Below the pieces are notes generated by a model. The model searched no databases, was not told the origin of the DNA, and saw nothing but the letters and a program-made list of their open reading frames with translations. Below, piece after piece: positions 43,702 to 51,011 of a stretch of DNA of 51,011 bases. Numbering within the stretch: position 1 is the first letter of the stretch; each line of letters opens with the position of its first letter. The position numbers and the translations under genes are program-made. The DNA comes from an uncultured bacterium (GTDB lineage: Bacteria; Margulisbacteria; Marinamargulisbacteria; SXXA01): the NCBI GenBank assembly GCA_903864835.1, contig CAIPHK010000007.1:1-51011 (forward strand), written 5' to 3'.

Positions 43702-45861
43702 TTAAGGCAATTTAATCAGTCGAAAAATTTCAACGGCACACTCCGATAACCACTGCTCACAGACATCTGCCCAACAGTCCTTATCAAAAAACTTCTCATG
43801 CCAACCGTGAATACTTACAACATTATTGGTATTTAGATGAGTCTGACGGGTCATCATTACCGCCGCTTTAACCGCTTCCCGGTCCGTCGTTCGGGCCCGT
43901 ATCAGCGGCACCATCCGTATAAAAAACGTATCCCACTCGGCGTATGTCGCCTTGATGGGCTTCGTCGTTGCCAACACAGGGTCGAATACCCCATCGGTAA
44001 TTGCGCCAGAACGAACCAAATATTTACTCTCTTGTTGCTGACTTTTAGTGCGATTTGAATCGACCCATTCATATGCCCTAACCGCGCCTTCCTGACGAAT
44101 ATCAAACGACGAGTATAAATTGGGTTCCGGCCAATAAATTCCACGGTGGCCCAAAGTTTCTAGGAGCGCGATTCGGACCTTCGCTTCAAAGTCATTAATC
44201 GTTTCAACAACACGGGTCATTATGCAGACCATTCCATCGTCTCCCACAGAAATCAGGCCCAACGCCCACAATCGATCTTTTATTTGGGTCGTTTGCCAGC
44301 GATACCCACCACTGCCGATTACATTGGCGTTTTGGGCAATTCCGTACAGGGCGGTTTGAAGCCTTTTTTCTCGGACTTTGTCAGCGTCAGACGCGCAAGG
44401 CAGCATTAGCGGGTCGTCGAACACATCGCTGTCCATCCAACGGAATACGGGGGGCGTAGCTAAATCTAAAAACTGGTCATGAATGATCTGGATTCCAGGA
44501 TGTAGATTTAAAAGAGATCGGGCCTCTAAATATGGAAATACATATCCCTCACCCGGGGTAACCTTTTTCCAAACCATGGGGATACAGGCACCACGGATAC
44601 CCCGGGCCTGCATATGTGCTGCGAGGGAGGTTGAACTAGCGATCAATCGGTCGAACGTGTCATTGCATTTATTCAAATCATCGACTTTTTTATTGAGCCC
44701 CACGATCACTGCGATGGGATTTCGGGTCAATCGCCCGCTGCCAACCAACGCGTCAATTTTTGCCCTTGCGCAATCACTATTGGTCTCCATAATTTCAATA
44801 ATCAGTGGAATAGCGGTTACGTTTGAATGGCGATCAATGGTCTTAAAGAACTTGGAGCGGTCCGGTGTAGCAATCGCAGCATCTGAATAAGCGCAACACC
44901 CCACCTTCATCGACGGGGTTAAAAAACAACCGTTGGCTTTAATTTGTGCTTGAAAAAGGGCTCGCAACTGGGTAACCCCTTGGTCGATTTCATCTGCCCT
45001 TGCGGTTGAAAAATGCGAAAAGCGGTCGGGCATGGAAATCGCAGACACATTGTAATCCCCCGCAATAATACGCTTGAGAGCCGAGGTAGCGGGAAGTCCA
45101 AGATTCAACTCCGCCACCAAAATCCCGGTATTTTGTCCCTCGAACAGGCCCCCGACACATCGCTTGATATGAACGGCAAATCCCGTTCCCGATTGGGTAT
45201 CGCGATAAATGGCTCCGGACATCCCATTATTGATTGGCAAATAATTGACCTCCTGCAAGAAAAAAGAGTTCGACAAGGGTTTGTCTTCCGCATGCAGGAT
45301 CAGCCGGTTATCGGGGGAGTATCCACCCGCGAACCCAGATACCGGCGGTTGAACCGGCTCCAACCGAACAAACGACTTAAACGAATGCGCCACGACTTCT
45401 AACACGGCATAATCATAACCATGACTCGAGCCGTCTTCGACTAATCGCATTTCCCGTTCGAGTCCGTCGATTCGGAAATTTAAGTCGGACAATCGCAGTT
45501 GGTTAAGACAATGGCGGGCGACTAAAATATGGGTCGGGGAAATGGCGGTAGCGGTACCCAGGGAAACGATCGACTCTCGCCGACAGAGTTTTCCGGTGTG
45601 GACGCTCGCCCCGTGGAGTTTGGAATTCAAGCCAGCCTTTATAACGTCGACCACGGGTCTTCCCGAAAACGGAAGCAATCGGTTTTCGACTGCGTGCCCT
45701 CCTTGAATGGCGCCAAGGCCTGAGTGGTAGGTATAAGGTATCGCGGCGGTTGCCGAATTGACCGACCATTCTTCTTGGCTATATCTCAACCACATTCGTC
45801 CCCGTTCAGACTGAGGGGGAACGGGTAATATGCCCGACAACATCGAAAGGCGGCGTTTCAT
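43702..45861 (-). CDS. Chymotrypsin-fold serine protease with large unknown C-terminus
   Basis: A 719-aa protein. The first 240 residues fit a trypsin-like peptidase: His117 in PTHILVARHC, Asp150 in GYDYAVLEV and Ser215 in NNGMSGAIYR, the usual spacing of the catalytic triad (the family's GDSGG is here GMSGA). Residues 250-719 match nothing I know; they look alpha/beta with several Trp/Tyr-rich parts (FRWMDSDVF, YAEWDTFFIRM). No signal peptide is clear, so it may act in the cytoplasm or be exported by another route. It lies 126 bp downstream of the methyltransferase gene on the same strand, between two MITE copies, in accessory DNA. A toxin or defence role is possible but unproven. Confidence 0.75.
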   Translation of the reverse strand: MKRRLSMLSGILPVPPQSERGRMWLRYSQEEWSVNSATAAIPYTYHSGLGAIQGGHAVENRLLPFSGRPVVDVIKAGLNSKLHGASVHTGKLCRRESIVSLGTATAISPTHILVARHCLNQLRLSDLNFRIDGLEREMRLVEDGSSHGYDYAVLEVVAHSFKSFVRLEPVQPPVSGFAGGYSPDNRLILHAEDKPLSNSFFLQEVNYLPINNGMSGAIYRDTQSGTGFAVHIKRCVGGLFEGQNTGILVAELNLGLPATSALKRIIAGDYNVSAISMPDRFSHFSTARADEIDQGVTQLRALFQAQIKANGCFLTPSMKVGCCAYSDAAIATPDRSKFFKTIDRHSNVTAIPLIIEIMETNSDCARAKIDALVGSGRLTRNPIAVIVGLNKKVDDLNKCNDTFDRLIASSTSLAAHMQARGIRGACIPMVWKKVTPGEGYVFPYLEARSLLNLHPGIQIIHDQFLDLATPPVFRWMDSDVFDDPLMLPCASDADKVREKRLQTALYGIAQNANVIGSGGYRWQTTQIKDRLWALGLISVGDDGMVCIMTRVVETINDFEAKVRIALLETLGHRGIYWPEPNLYSSFDIRQEGAVRAYEWVDSNRTKSQQQESKYLVRSGAITDGVFDPVLATTKPIKATYAEWDTFFIRMVPLIRARTTDREAVKAAVMMTRQTHLNTNNVVSIHGWHEKFFDKDCWADVCEQWLSECAVEIFRLIKLP

Positions 45862-45987
45862 GACTCTATTATGAGGTGCTCCCTATAGCGACGCAACCTA
45901 CGCCACTCCCAAGATCGCCTCCGCAATTCCATATAATTTCAAAATAATTCCAAAGCCGTTGAAACCCGGATCCAATTTGCAGAAAGC

Positions 45988-47190
45988 CTACAATTTCGTA
46001 AGTATAAAATACTCTGGTGGATCGGTCGGCTCTCCGTCACGACTAATAGCGGCTATATTAACAACTGAACTGTAGGCCAAAGTGTAAAAAAATTCCCGAA
46101 TAGCGGCGATACCGTGAACCTGAGCGCATGCCATTGTCTCACAGGAGATGTAATCCACAATCAATTTCCCCCCCACTTTTAGTTTATCCAACAACGCCCA
46201 CACGGTGCGACGACTCGACGAGATCTGTCCTTCACGATCACTCCAATATCCGACTGTAGAATTCACCCATTCTTCAAAGGGATACGTCAGAACATGGCAA
46301 GCGACAATCATGTCGTAATGGGAGTTACGACACAGGTTAATATCCAAAGAAATACCATTCTCACCCCATCGCAATTTTTTATGCCACCGTTCACCTGTAG
46401 GCAATCCGCTCTCTCGCACATGGGCCATTCCCACGGCAACACGATCCTTGAGGATCCTGGAGAACAAATGCGCATAATCTGGCGGCTGGGTCGTCAGACA
46501 CTCCAGATTTTCTTTATCGGCATCGATGACATCCAGGTGGTTTATGCTGGGATAAATAGACGCCAATTCATAGCATTCAGGAGAATAGTGAACATCTCCA
46601 CCTTCAAATGAAACTAAGTTCGTGAGCTTCCCAACACCACTAACCACAGGAACCTCTGAGCACCGCCCCGCACCGATAATCAGCACCTCCTCCAAGGGCA
46701 ATGGATGGGGTTCCATCTGAACCAGTGCGTCCCATAGCAGGCTATGGCGCAACGGTGACGTCACCGTTGCATTGGACTTTTTTGTGCCAAATTCAATTCG
46801 AAGTACTTCAAAAATCTGTTTGGCTCCAGACGGGCTCACCCTTTTCAACTGCTGCTGAGGTATCTTGCCGTCTGAATCAGGAGAACAAATTAATGGATTC
46901 CCCACCATTCGTCCGATCACCAAGAATTTGTAGAAATCAGACTGGGTATCCCGAATTTGGGAACGAATCCATATCGTCGGCTGCTTACGGCTTTCTAAAA
47001 ATTTCACCAACCAATGAAACAGGTTTTTTTTGGTCGGTGATCTATCTAGCAGGAATAGGCATGCCGCATCCGTACCCGCAGGAATCTTGGCACATGCCTC
47101 CCTAAACTTTCCATCTCGAATATCGGTAAAAAATTCCTTGCGAAGGGCTTCAGATGAGCCCCCGCCAACAGCGGTCAATCTATATAACAA
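45988..47190 (-). CDS. Class I SAM-dependent methyltransferase-like protein, 400 aa
   Basis: The C-terminal part is a Rossmann methyltransferase: motif I LIIGAGRCSEV (170-180), the acidic end of strand 2 in HLDVIDADKENLE (about 218-230), a motif IV-like HYDMIVACHVLTYPFEE (about 291-307) and LKVGGKLIVDY (337-347). The first 150 residues are an unknown helical domain. TTG 47190, preceded by GGGGAG at about 11 nt, is the best start I find. Substrate unknown. It is upstream of the protease gene and both are probably co-transcribed. Confidence 0.7.
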   Translation of the reverse strand: MLYRLTAVGGGSSEALRKEFFTDIRDGKFREACAKIPAGTDAACLFLLDRSPTKKNLFHWLVKFLESRKQPTIWIRSQIRDTQSDFYKFLVIGRMVGNPLICSPDSDGKIPQQQLKRVSPSGAKQIFEVLRIEFGTKKSNATVTSPLRHSLLWDALVQMEPHPLPLEEVLIIGAGRCSEVPVVSGVGKLTNLVSFEGGDVHYSPECYELASIYPSINHLDVIDADKENLECLTTQPPDYAHLFSRILKDRVAVGMAHVRESGLPTGERWHKKLRWGENGISLDINLCRNSHYDMIVACHVLTYPFEEWVNSTVGYWSDREGQISSSRRTVWALLDKLKVGGKLIVDYISCETMACAQVHGIAAIREFFYTLAYSSVVNIAAISRDGEPTDPPEYFILTKL

Positions 47191-47338
47191 TGCGTTTCAG
47201 CTCCCCAAAAAAAAAAAAATACCTAGACGTTAAGTTATCGCCCCAATCCATCAAAAAAATTCAGAAAAAAAAAAGAAAAGGTGCCAGGGCAAACGATACT
47301 ACCTTCTTTGCTACGCCCCCGGCCCGCTGACTAAAAAG

Positions 47339-47615
47339 AAAGGTGCCGGTTATTAGGCGCCCGGCCAGAAATAAAAGTTGAGCTCATAATCGAAAAACAT
47401 CTCTCCCAAAATAGCAACTAAAGACAGATTTAGCCTTGTATTGGTGCCAGGCTAACCCCATTTAAGTCGAGTACCATTTCGAATTTTCTGACCTGGCACT
47501 TTTTTAGAAAACACATCTAATATACCGGCCCGTCAACCACCACAATTGGATCGATTTCAAGCGTAAAAATTCATTTTTTTCAACTCTGGCCTGGAACCTA
47601 ATAACCGCCACCTTT
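47339..47615. mobile_element. MITE-like element, copy C (277 bp)
   Basis: Full-length relative of copy A in the same orientation, with left end AAAGGTGCCGGTTATTAGG and a right end that is its degraded inverted copy. Interior alignment with copy A is almost complete, with scattered substitutions. It holds no gene. Confidence 0.8.
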
Positions 47616-47704
47616 AATTACTCAATATTACGGATGAGTCGATTGAAACGATTGGTCTCGACGACACTATAAAATCATCATCCGCTACTGCCTCGTCCCG
47701 GCCG

Positions 47705-48439
47705 TTGTTCCCCTATGGATCCCCTTTTATTTCCTGTGCGGATCTAGATAAATCTGGCGCTGGTTTGCCGAGCATTATTAGCACGTTACGGGACTCATTA
47801 TCTTGCAAACCATCACCGTCAATGCAAATGCTCATCGATGTCTTAACGTTGTTACGCGATCATTTCAGCGATTGGAATATTTGCGTCGTTGGCGCATCAC
47901 CGTCTGCAACTTTGTTTGCCGACGGAGCCGGGGCCTATTCGTTTGGAATCGTTACCGAGCCCGCTTCTGGCCAAACGTTTATTCTCAATTTTAATTCAGC
48001 GGAAGGGTACCAATTTACAACGAAAACCCCGGCGGGAACGGCAGACGACCGGGGCATTATGGGATTCCCCGGAAAAAAACAATCTTGCCCTTTGGATACT
48101 CGGAAAGACGGAGGACGAGTCGCCAGCATTCGATCTAAAAACCGTTCAGGATCGACTATTTTTGAATTCCCATTGATCCTCCCGGATGGGGAAGGGAGAA
48201 TGCGGCCCTAGCGACTGCCTGCGCGAGATTAAGCGCCTTGGCACACCGTTCCATTAAGAGCGGAAGCGGCCATTGCACAACAAATGCTCAATGGCATTAA
48301 CGGAATACTTACGTCCGCCAATGACATGCTGGGAATGTTCCAGGATACCACTGGACAATCGGCGTCGTTGTCTATCCCACGTCCCACGTCGGATTTTGAT
48401 AAGCAATCTGGAGAGAAACATATCTCCGACGCTAAATGA
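47705..48439 (+). pseudogene. Decayed unknown gene with several frameshifts
   Basis: Protein-like reading passes between frames. From 47705 one frame reads ADGAGAYSFGIVTEPASGQT. After the A7 run near 48074, another reads NLALWILGKTEDESPAFDL. Near 48200 a third reads ENAALATACARLSALA, and from 48242 the first frame resumes with PLRAEAAIAQQMLNGINGIL until TGA 48437-48439. The whole is about 240 codons. No family recognised. The 168-codon stretch 47705-48211 is the only open part with a start. Confidence 0.5.
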
Positions 48440-48539
48440 GTTAATGGCAATGCCTCGAGGGAACCGAGGGCAGATATCGACCGGATCGAAAAAACAGCCT
48501 TGAGCCTCAGCGAGAATCTGGCTTAGCCAGTTCGACCGT

Positions 48540-48567
48540 GTTTCATCTTAGCGAAGCGAAGTGAAAC
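48540..48567. other. Stem-loop in the recombinase downstream gap
   Basis: GTTTCA-T-CTT (48540-48549) pairs with AAG-TGAAAC (48559-48567) around AGCGAAGCG. It lies about 180 bp downstream of the serine recombinase stop. It may be the recombinase operon's terminator or part of an attachment site; there is no further support. The rest of 48440-48749 shows nothing I recognise. Confidence 0.35.
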
Positions 48568-48749
48568 AAATCTAAATAGAAGATCGCAAAATTTTATGGC
48601 GGACCAGACGGTTTCTTATCCAACTGAGGGGAAATATACCGATAAACCAAGACCCCGTAAAGTCGGTTAGGGAAAACCGTAAAGCGGTGTGTGTGGGATT
48701 TTGGGGTTTTAGGGGCTTCTTGCGAGTTTCCCGGTGTGGGATTTTTGGA

Positions 48750-50279
48750 TTAGACCCATAGATCGATCACCTTGAAATGGAGTTTTAGGGCGGTTTTGGT
48801 GTAGAGGACTTGGGAGATGTTGGCGGTGATCCATTTGGCGAGTTCAACGGGGGCCATGGTGTCGTAGTTGGTTTTGAAATGCACCATAGCCACTTTGAAA
48901 TCGTGAATTGAAAACCGGGTGTTTTCCGTTTCGGTTCGGGTGAATTCGGTTTTGAAGATATCGTTTTGGAGGCGTTTTTTGATTTTGCCGAATTCTGCGA
49001 TTTTTTCGTTGATGGGGATGCGTTCTTGGGCTGAGAAATTGTTTGTGACGACAGAATCCATGTAGAGTTCTTTTTTTTGTTTGATTGCGGTCAATTCGGT
49101 TTCAAGCGCAGCGATTTGGGATCGGATTTCAAAGATCCTTTGGCCCAGAAGTTCGTTTTTTGTATCCACCTCTTTTTCAATTTCGGTAAATTTTGTTTTT
49201 GAAATACAGTCCAAAACAAGCTCAAAAAAAACATCGTTGACCACCTCCATTTTCGGATAGTTTTTGCATGGTGTTGCGGTTGGATCGGGATTGAGGCTTT
49301 TGACGCAACGGTAGTAGTAGTACCGAACTTTGTTTTTCTTTTGGGTGTAATTTGGGGTCATTGGACCTCCGCAATCGCCGCAAACAAGTACGTCTTTGAG
49401 GACCCCAATCACTTTTGCGCTTTTGCGTTGGTAGCCCCGGTCTTTGAAGATTTGTTGGGCAACTTCAAAAGTTTCTTGGGTGACCAAGGGTTGGTGAATC
49501 CCTTCAGAGACAATGCCGTTCCACCTGATTTTCCCGGTGTAAACAGGATGAATCAGGATTTTGTGGATTTGGCGTTTGTCCCATAATGCCCCGCTGCGGG
49601 TTCGGTAGCCTTCGGCGTTGGCGTTTCGGGCGACCGTTGTGGTGGATTTGGTTTTGAGGAAGTTTTCAAAGATAAATTGGACTGCTTTCTTTTCGTGTTT
49701 GTGGGCGACCAATTCTGAACTCAAACTGTCGTAGCCAAATGGCCGGGTGCCGCCGTTGTATTGGCCTTGTTCCGCTCGGTAGGTGAACACATCTTTGATC
49801 CGCTCGGCGGTTTGTTCGCGTTCCAGTTGGGCAAAAATGAGGGTGATTCGTAACATCGCTTTGCCCAATGCTGTGGTGGTGTCGAATTGTTCTCGCAGGG
49901 AAATGAAATCAACTTTGTGGGAATCCAAAAGAACCATCAGGGCTTCAAAATCCAAGAGTGATCGGGATAGCCGATCAATCTTTTTCACGATCACCGCTTT
50001 GATCTTGCCGGATTCAACATCCTGGATCATGCTTTGGTATTCCGGGCGGTTGGTATTGCCGCCGGATTTGCCCTTTTCAATGTACAGTTTGTGGATTTTG
50101 AAATCCCGATAATCGCAGAATTTGCGCAGTTCGTTTTCCTGTTCTTCCAGTGAATCACCTTCATTGGCTTGGCGATCGGTGGACACTCGCAGATACAACC
50201 CAACGACAAACGTCTCGTTTGCAACCTCCCCGCCGCCCCCACCCGGCGGGGATGGGACGGTTTTGCGTGTGGTTTTCAT
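48750..50279 (-). CDS. Large serine recombinase
   Basis: A 509-aa site-specific recombinase. The N-terminal resolvase domain begins near residue 25 with GLYLRVSTDRQANEGDSLEEQ; Ser33 is the nucleophile. It has the catalytic arginines in KKIDRLSRS and the long helix LIFAQLEREQTAERI. The Recombinase domain follows (NAEGYRTRSGALWDKRQIHKIL), then a zinc ribbon with CGDCGGPM and a later Cys pair, and a long coiled coil (about 400-470). Phage and conjugative-element integrases of this class insert at att sites. Coupled by ATGA to the upstream 128-aa gene. Composition differs from neighbours (G/T-rich on the plus strand), consistent with acquisition. I could not find att sites. Confidence 0.93.
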   Translation of the reverse strand: MKTTRKTVPSPPGGGGGEVANETFVVGLYLRVSTDRQANEGDSLEEQENELRKFCDYRDFKIHKLYIEKGKSGGNTNRPEYQSMIQDVESGKIKAVIVKKIDRLSRSLLDFEALMVLLDSHKVDFISLREQFDTTTALGKAMLRITLIFAQLEREQTAERIKDVFTYRAEQGQYNGGTRPFGYDSLSSELVAHKHEKKAVQFIFENFLKTKSTTTVARNANAEGYRTRSGALWDKRQIHKILIHPVYTGKIRWNGIVSEGIHQPLVTQETFEVAQQIFKDRGYQRKSAKVIGVLKDVLVCGDCGGPMTPNYTQKKNKVRYYYYRCVKSLNPDPTATPCKNYPKMEVVNDVFFELVLDCISKTKFTEIEKEVDTKNELLGQRIFEIRSQIAALETELTAIKQKKELYMDSVVTNNFSAQERIPINEKIAEFGKIKKRLQNDIFKTEFTRTETENTRFSIHDFKVAMVHFKTNYDTMAPVELAKWITANISQVLYTKTALKLHFKVIDLWV

Positions 50280-50662
50280 GAGGTTGACTCCTCAAATTGG
50301 TTGAGAAGCTGGGCCGCCGTTTCTTCAACTGCGAACCAAGACAGGGTGGTTTTGAGAGCATCCAGATCCAGAACTTCCGGGCGCAAGTGGTCGATAAATT
50401 CGCCGATCGTTTCACCGGTGTTGTCCAAAAACTGGGCGACAATTTCCCAGATATCGACTTCAAAACGGGCGTAGAAGTTGAGACAGTCGTGTGTATAGAT
50501 GAGCTCGGAAACGATGCCGCTTGCGCAACCGTAATGGGACAGATCGGTCAGCAGATCAGTGGGGGTATACCCCACCGATCCGCATACCCATCTAATTACC
50601 CACGCTTGCACAGACTTGGGATCACACTTCTTCAGAATTGCGTTGAGTTGTTTTTTTGTCAT
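50276..50662 (-). CDS. DUF7222-like small protein, first intact gene of recombinase operon
   Basis: A 128-aa protein whose central part LSHYGCASGIVSELIYTHDCLNFYARFE fits the pattern HGCxSGxVxxLIYYxDTxxFY of a family (DUF7222) found with phages and mobile elements, so I name it by likeness only. The C-terminal half is helical and acidic. It overlaps the recombinase start by 4 bp, and an AGAAGGT site precedes its ATG. Function unknown. Confidence 0.65.
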   Translation of the reverse strand: MTKKQLNAILKKCDPKSVQAWVIRWVCGSVGYTPTDLLTDLSHYGCASGIVSELIYTHDCLNFYARFEVDIWEIVAQFLDNTGETIGEFIDHLRPEVLDLDALKTTLSWFAVEETAAQLLNQFEESTS

Positions 50663-50673
50663 TGCCGGACCTT

Positions 50674-50800
50674 CTAGCGGAGGTACACAGCTTTAGCCGC
50701 GCCCTCCCAGATGCCCCCGCAGCGCAACGGCACCCATTTCACGTTATCGATCTCTGGTAGATGGTTACGCAACAATCTTTCTGTAAAAGTGATTCGATAG
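50674..50800 (-). pseudogene. 3' end of a gene truncated by the IS256-type element
   Basis: Read on the minus strand from the IS boundary, the frame gives YRITFTERLLRNHLPEIDNV, then WVPLRCGGIWEGAAKAV and a stop at 50674-50676. It looks like genuine protein sequence and ends 11 nt before the 128-aa gene. The rest of the gene is lost beyond the IS. No family recognised. Confidence 0.6.
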
Positions 50801-51011
50801 GGTCAAAAAGTTAGACTGAGAACAACCTCCTTCCAGTGGACCAATCATCGTTAAACTCGATGAGAATGGGGGAGACCAAGCGCAAGCAAGACTCCATATT
50901 GGGAAAAATACGAACGACCCTGGAACGACGTTTGATTTCTCTGTTAAAGCGTTCGATCAAATTGGAAGTTCTGAGGGAGCGTCTGAGTTTGGGGTCAAGG
51001 GAGAGGGCTTG
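50800..51011 (-). mobile_element. IS256-family element, one end (runs off the window)
   Basis: The terminus GGGTCAAAAAGTTAGACTGA starts at 50800, directly abutting the truncated gene. The element continues beyond the window. The same 29-bp terminus is found, inverted, at 660-688. Confidence 0.8.
50811..51011 (-). CDS. IS256-family (mutator-type) transposase, C-terminal 66 residues
   Basis: Partial gene; its 5' part lies beyond the window. The visible end reads SLRTSNLIERFNREIKRRSR, then VVRIFPNMESCLRLV, the conserved C-terminal motif of IS256-family transposases, in which the Glu of LIERFNREIKRR belongs to the catalytic DDE triad. The stop TAA is at 50811-50813, within about 11 bp of the element's end. 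Confidence 0.85.
   Translation of the reverse strand, partial: QALSLDPKLRRSLRTSNLIERFNREIKRRSRVVRIFPNMESCLRLVSPILIEFNDDWSTGRRLFSV

Noticed and set aside
1-51011. CRISPR arrays, rRNA genes and a replication origin
   Set aside because: I looked for regularly spaced direct repeats, rRNA segments and DnaA-box clusters and saw none.

Overview
The window is 51 kb of Gram-negative bacterial chromosome with a base composition near 50% GC. Housekeeping genes (prolyl-tRNA synthetase, a serine tRNA, MsrA, SelO, CorA, a KirBac channel, periplasmic Cu/Zn superoxide dismutase) sit among many proteins I cannot assign. Several of the latter are long, mostly helical, and have Ser/Pro- or Ser/Asn-rich N-termini. 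The genus cannot be named from sequence alone. One small protein ends in a CaaX-like tetrapeptide, a weak hint of a host-associated lifestyle.

Layout. 0.08-6.8 kb: a small unknown gene, then a divergent signalling cluster. On the minus strand a PhcB-like SAM methyltransferase is coupled to a 7TM histidine kinase; on the plus strand are two tandem response regulators. Gene content resembles the Ralstonia PhcBSRQ quorum-sensing locus. 6.9-11.4 kb: an ABC-2 exporter (the ATPase seems to start at ATT) overlapping a SNF2 helicase. 11.5-15.9 kb: proS, a lytic transglycosylase, corA and a GDP-mannose 3,5-epimerase homologue. 16-18.4 kb: two membrane proteins and a MarR regulator. 18.4-33 kb: mostly unknown proteins, with tRNA-Ser(GCU), msrA and sodC. 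33-36.6 kb: selO, a metallophosphoesterase and a KirBac channel. 36.6-42.4 kb: unknown proteins, a broken DUF1275 gene and a PhoB/PhoR-like two-component pair. 42.5-51 kb: accessory DNA with a MITE-like repeat family, a chymotrypsin-fold protease gene next to a methyltransferase gene, a decayed gene, a large serine recombinase operon and the end of an IS256-family element.

How the genes work together. The clearest functional groups are the putative fatty-acid-methyl-ester signalling cluster, the ABC-2 exporter, the PhoB/PhoR-like pair, the 131-aa/815-aa coupled pair, and the recombinase operon, whose first gene was cut by the insertion sequence. A 29-bp IS256-type terminus occurs at 660-688 and, inverted, at 50800-50828, so the whole 50 kb lies between two outward-facing IS ends.

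At least four loci contain in-frame stops or frameshifts (27.8-28.1, 29.6-33.0, 38.9-39.4 and 47.7-48.4 kb). This is either real gene decay or uncorrected sequence errors; the sequence alone cannot decide between them.
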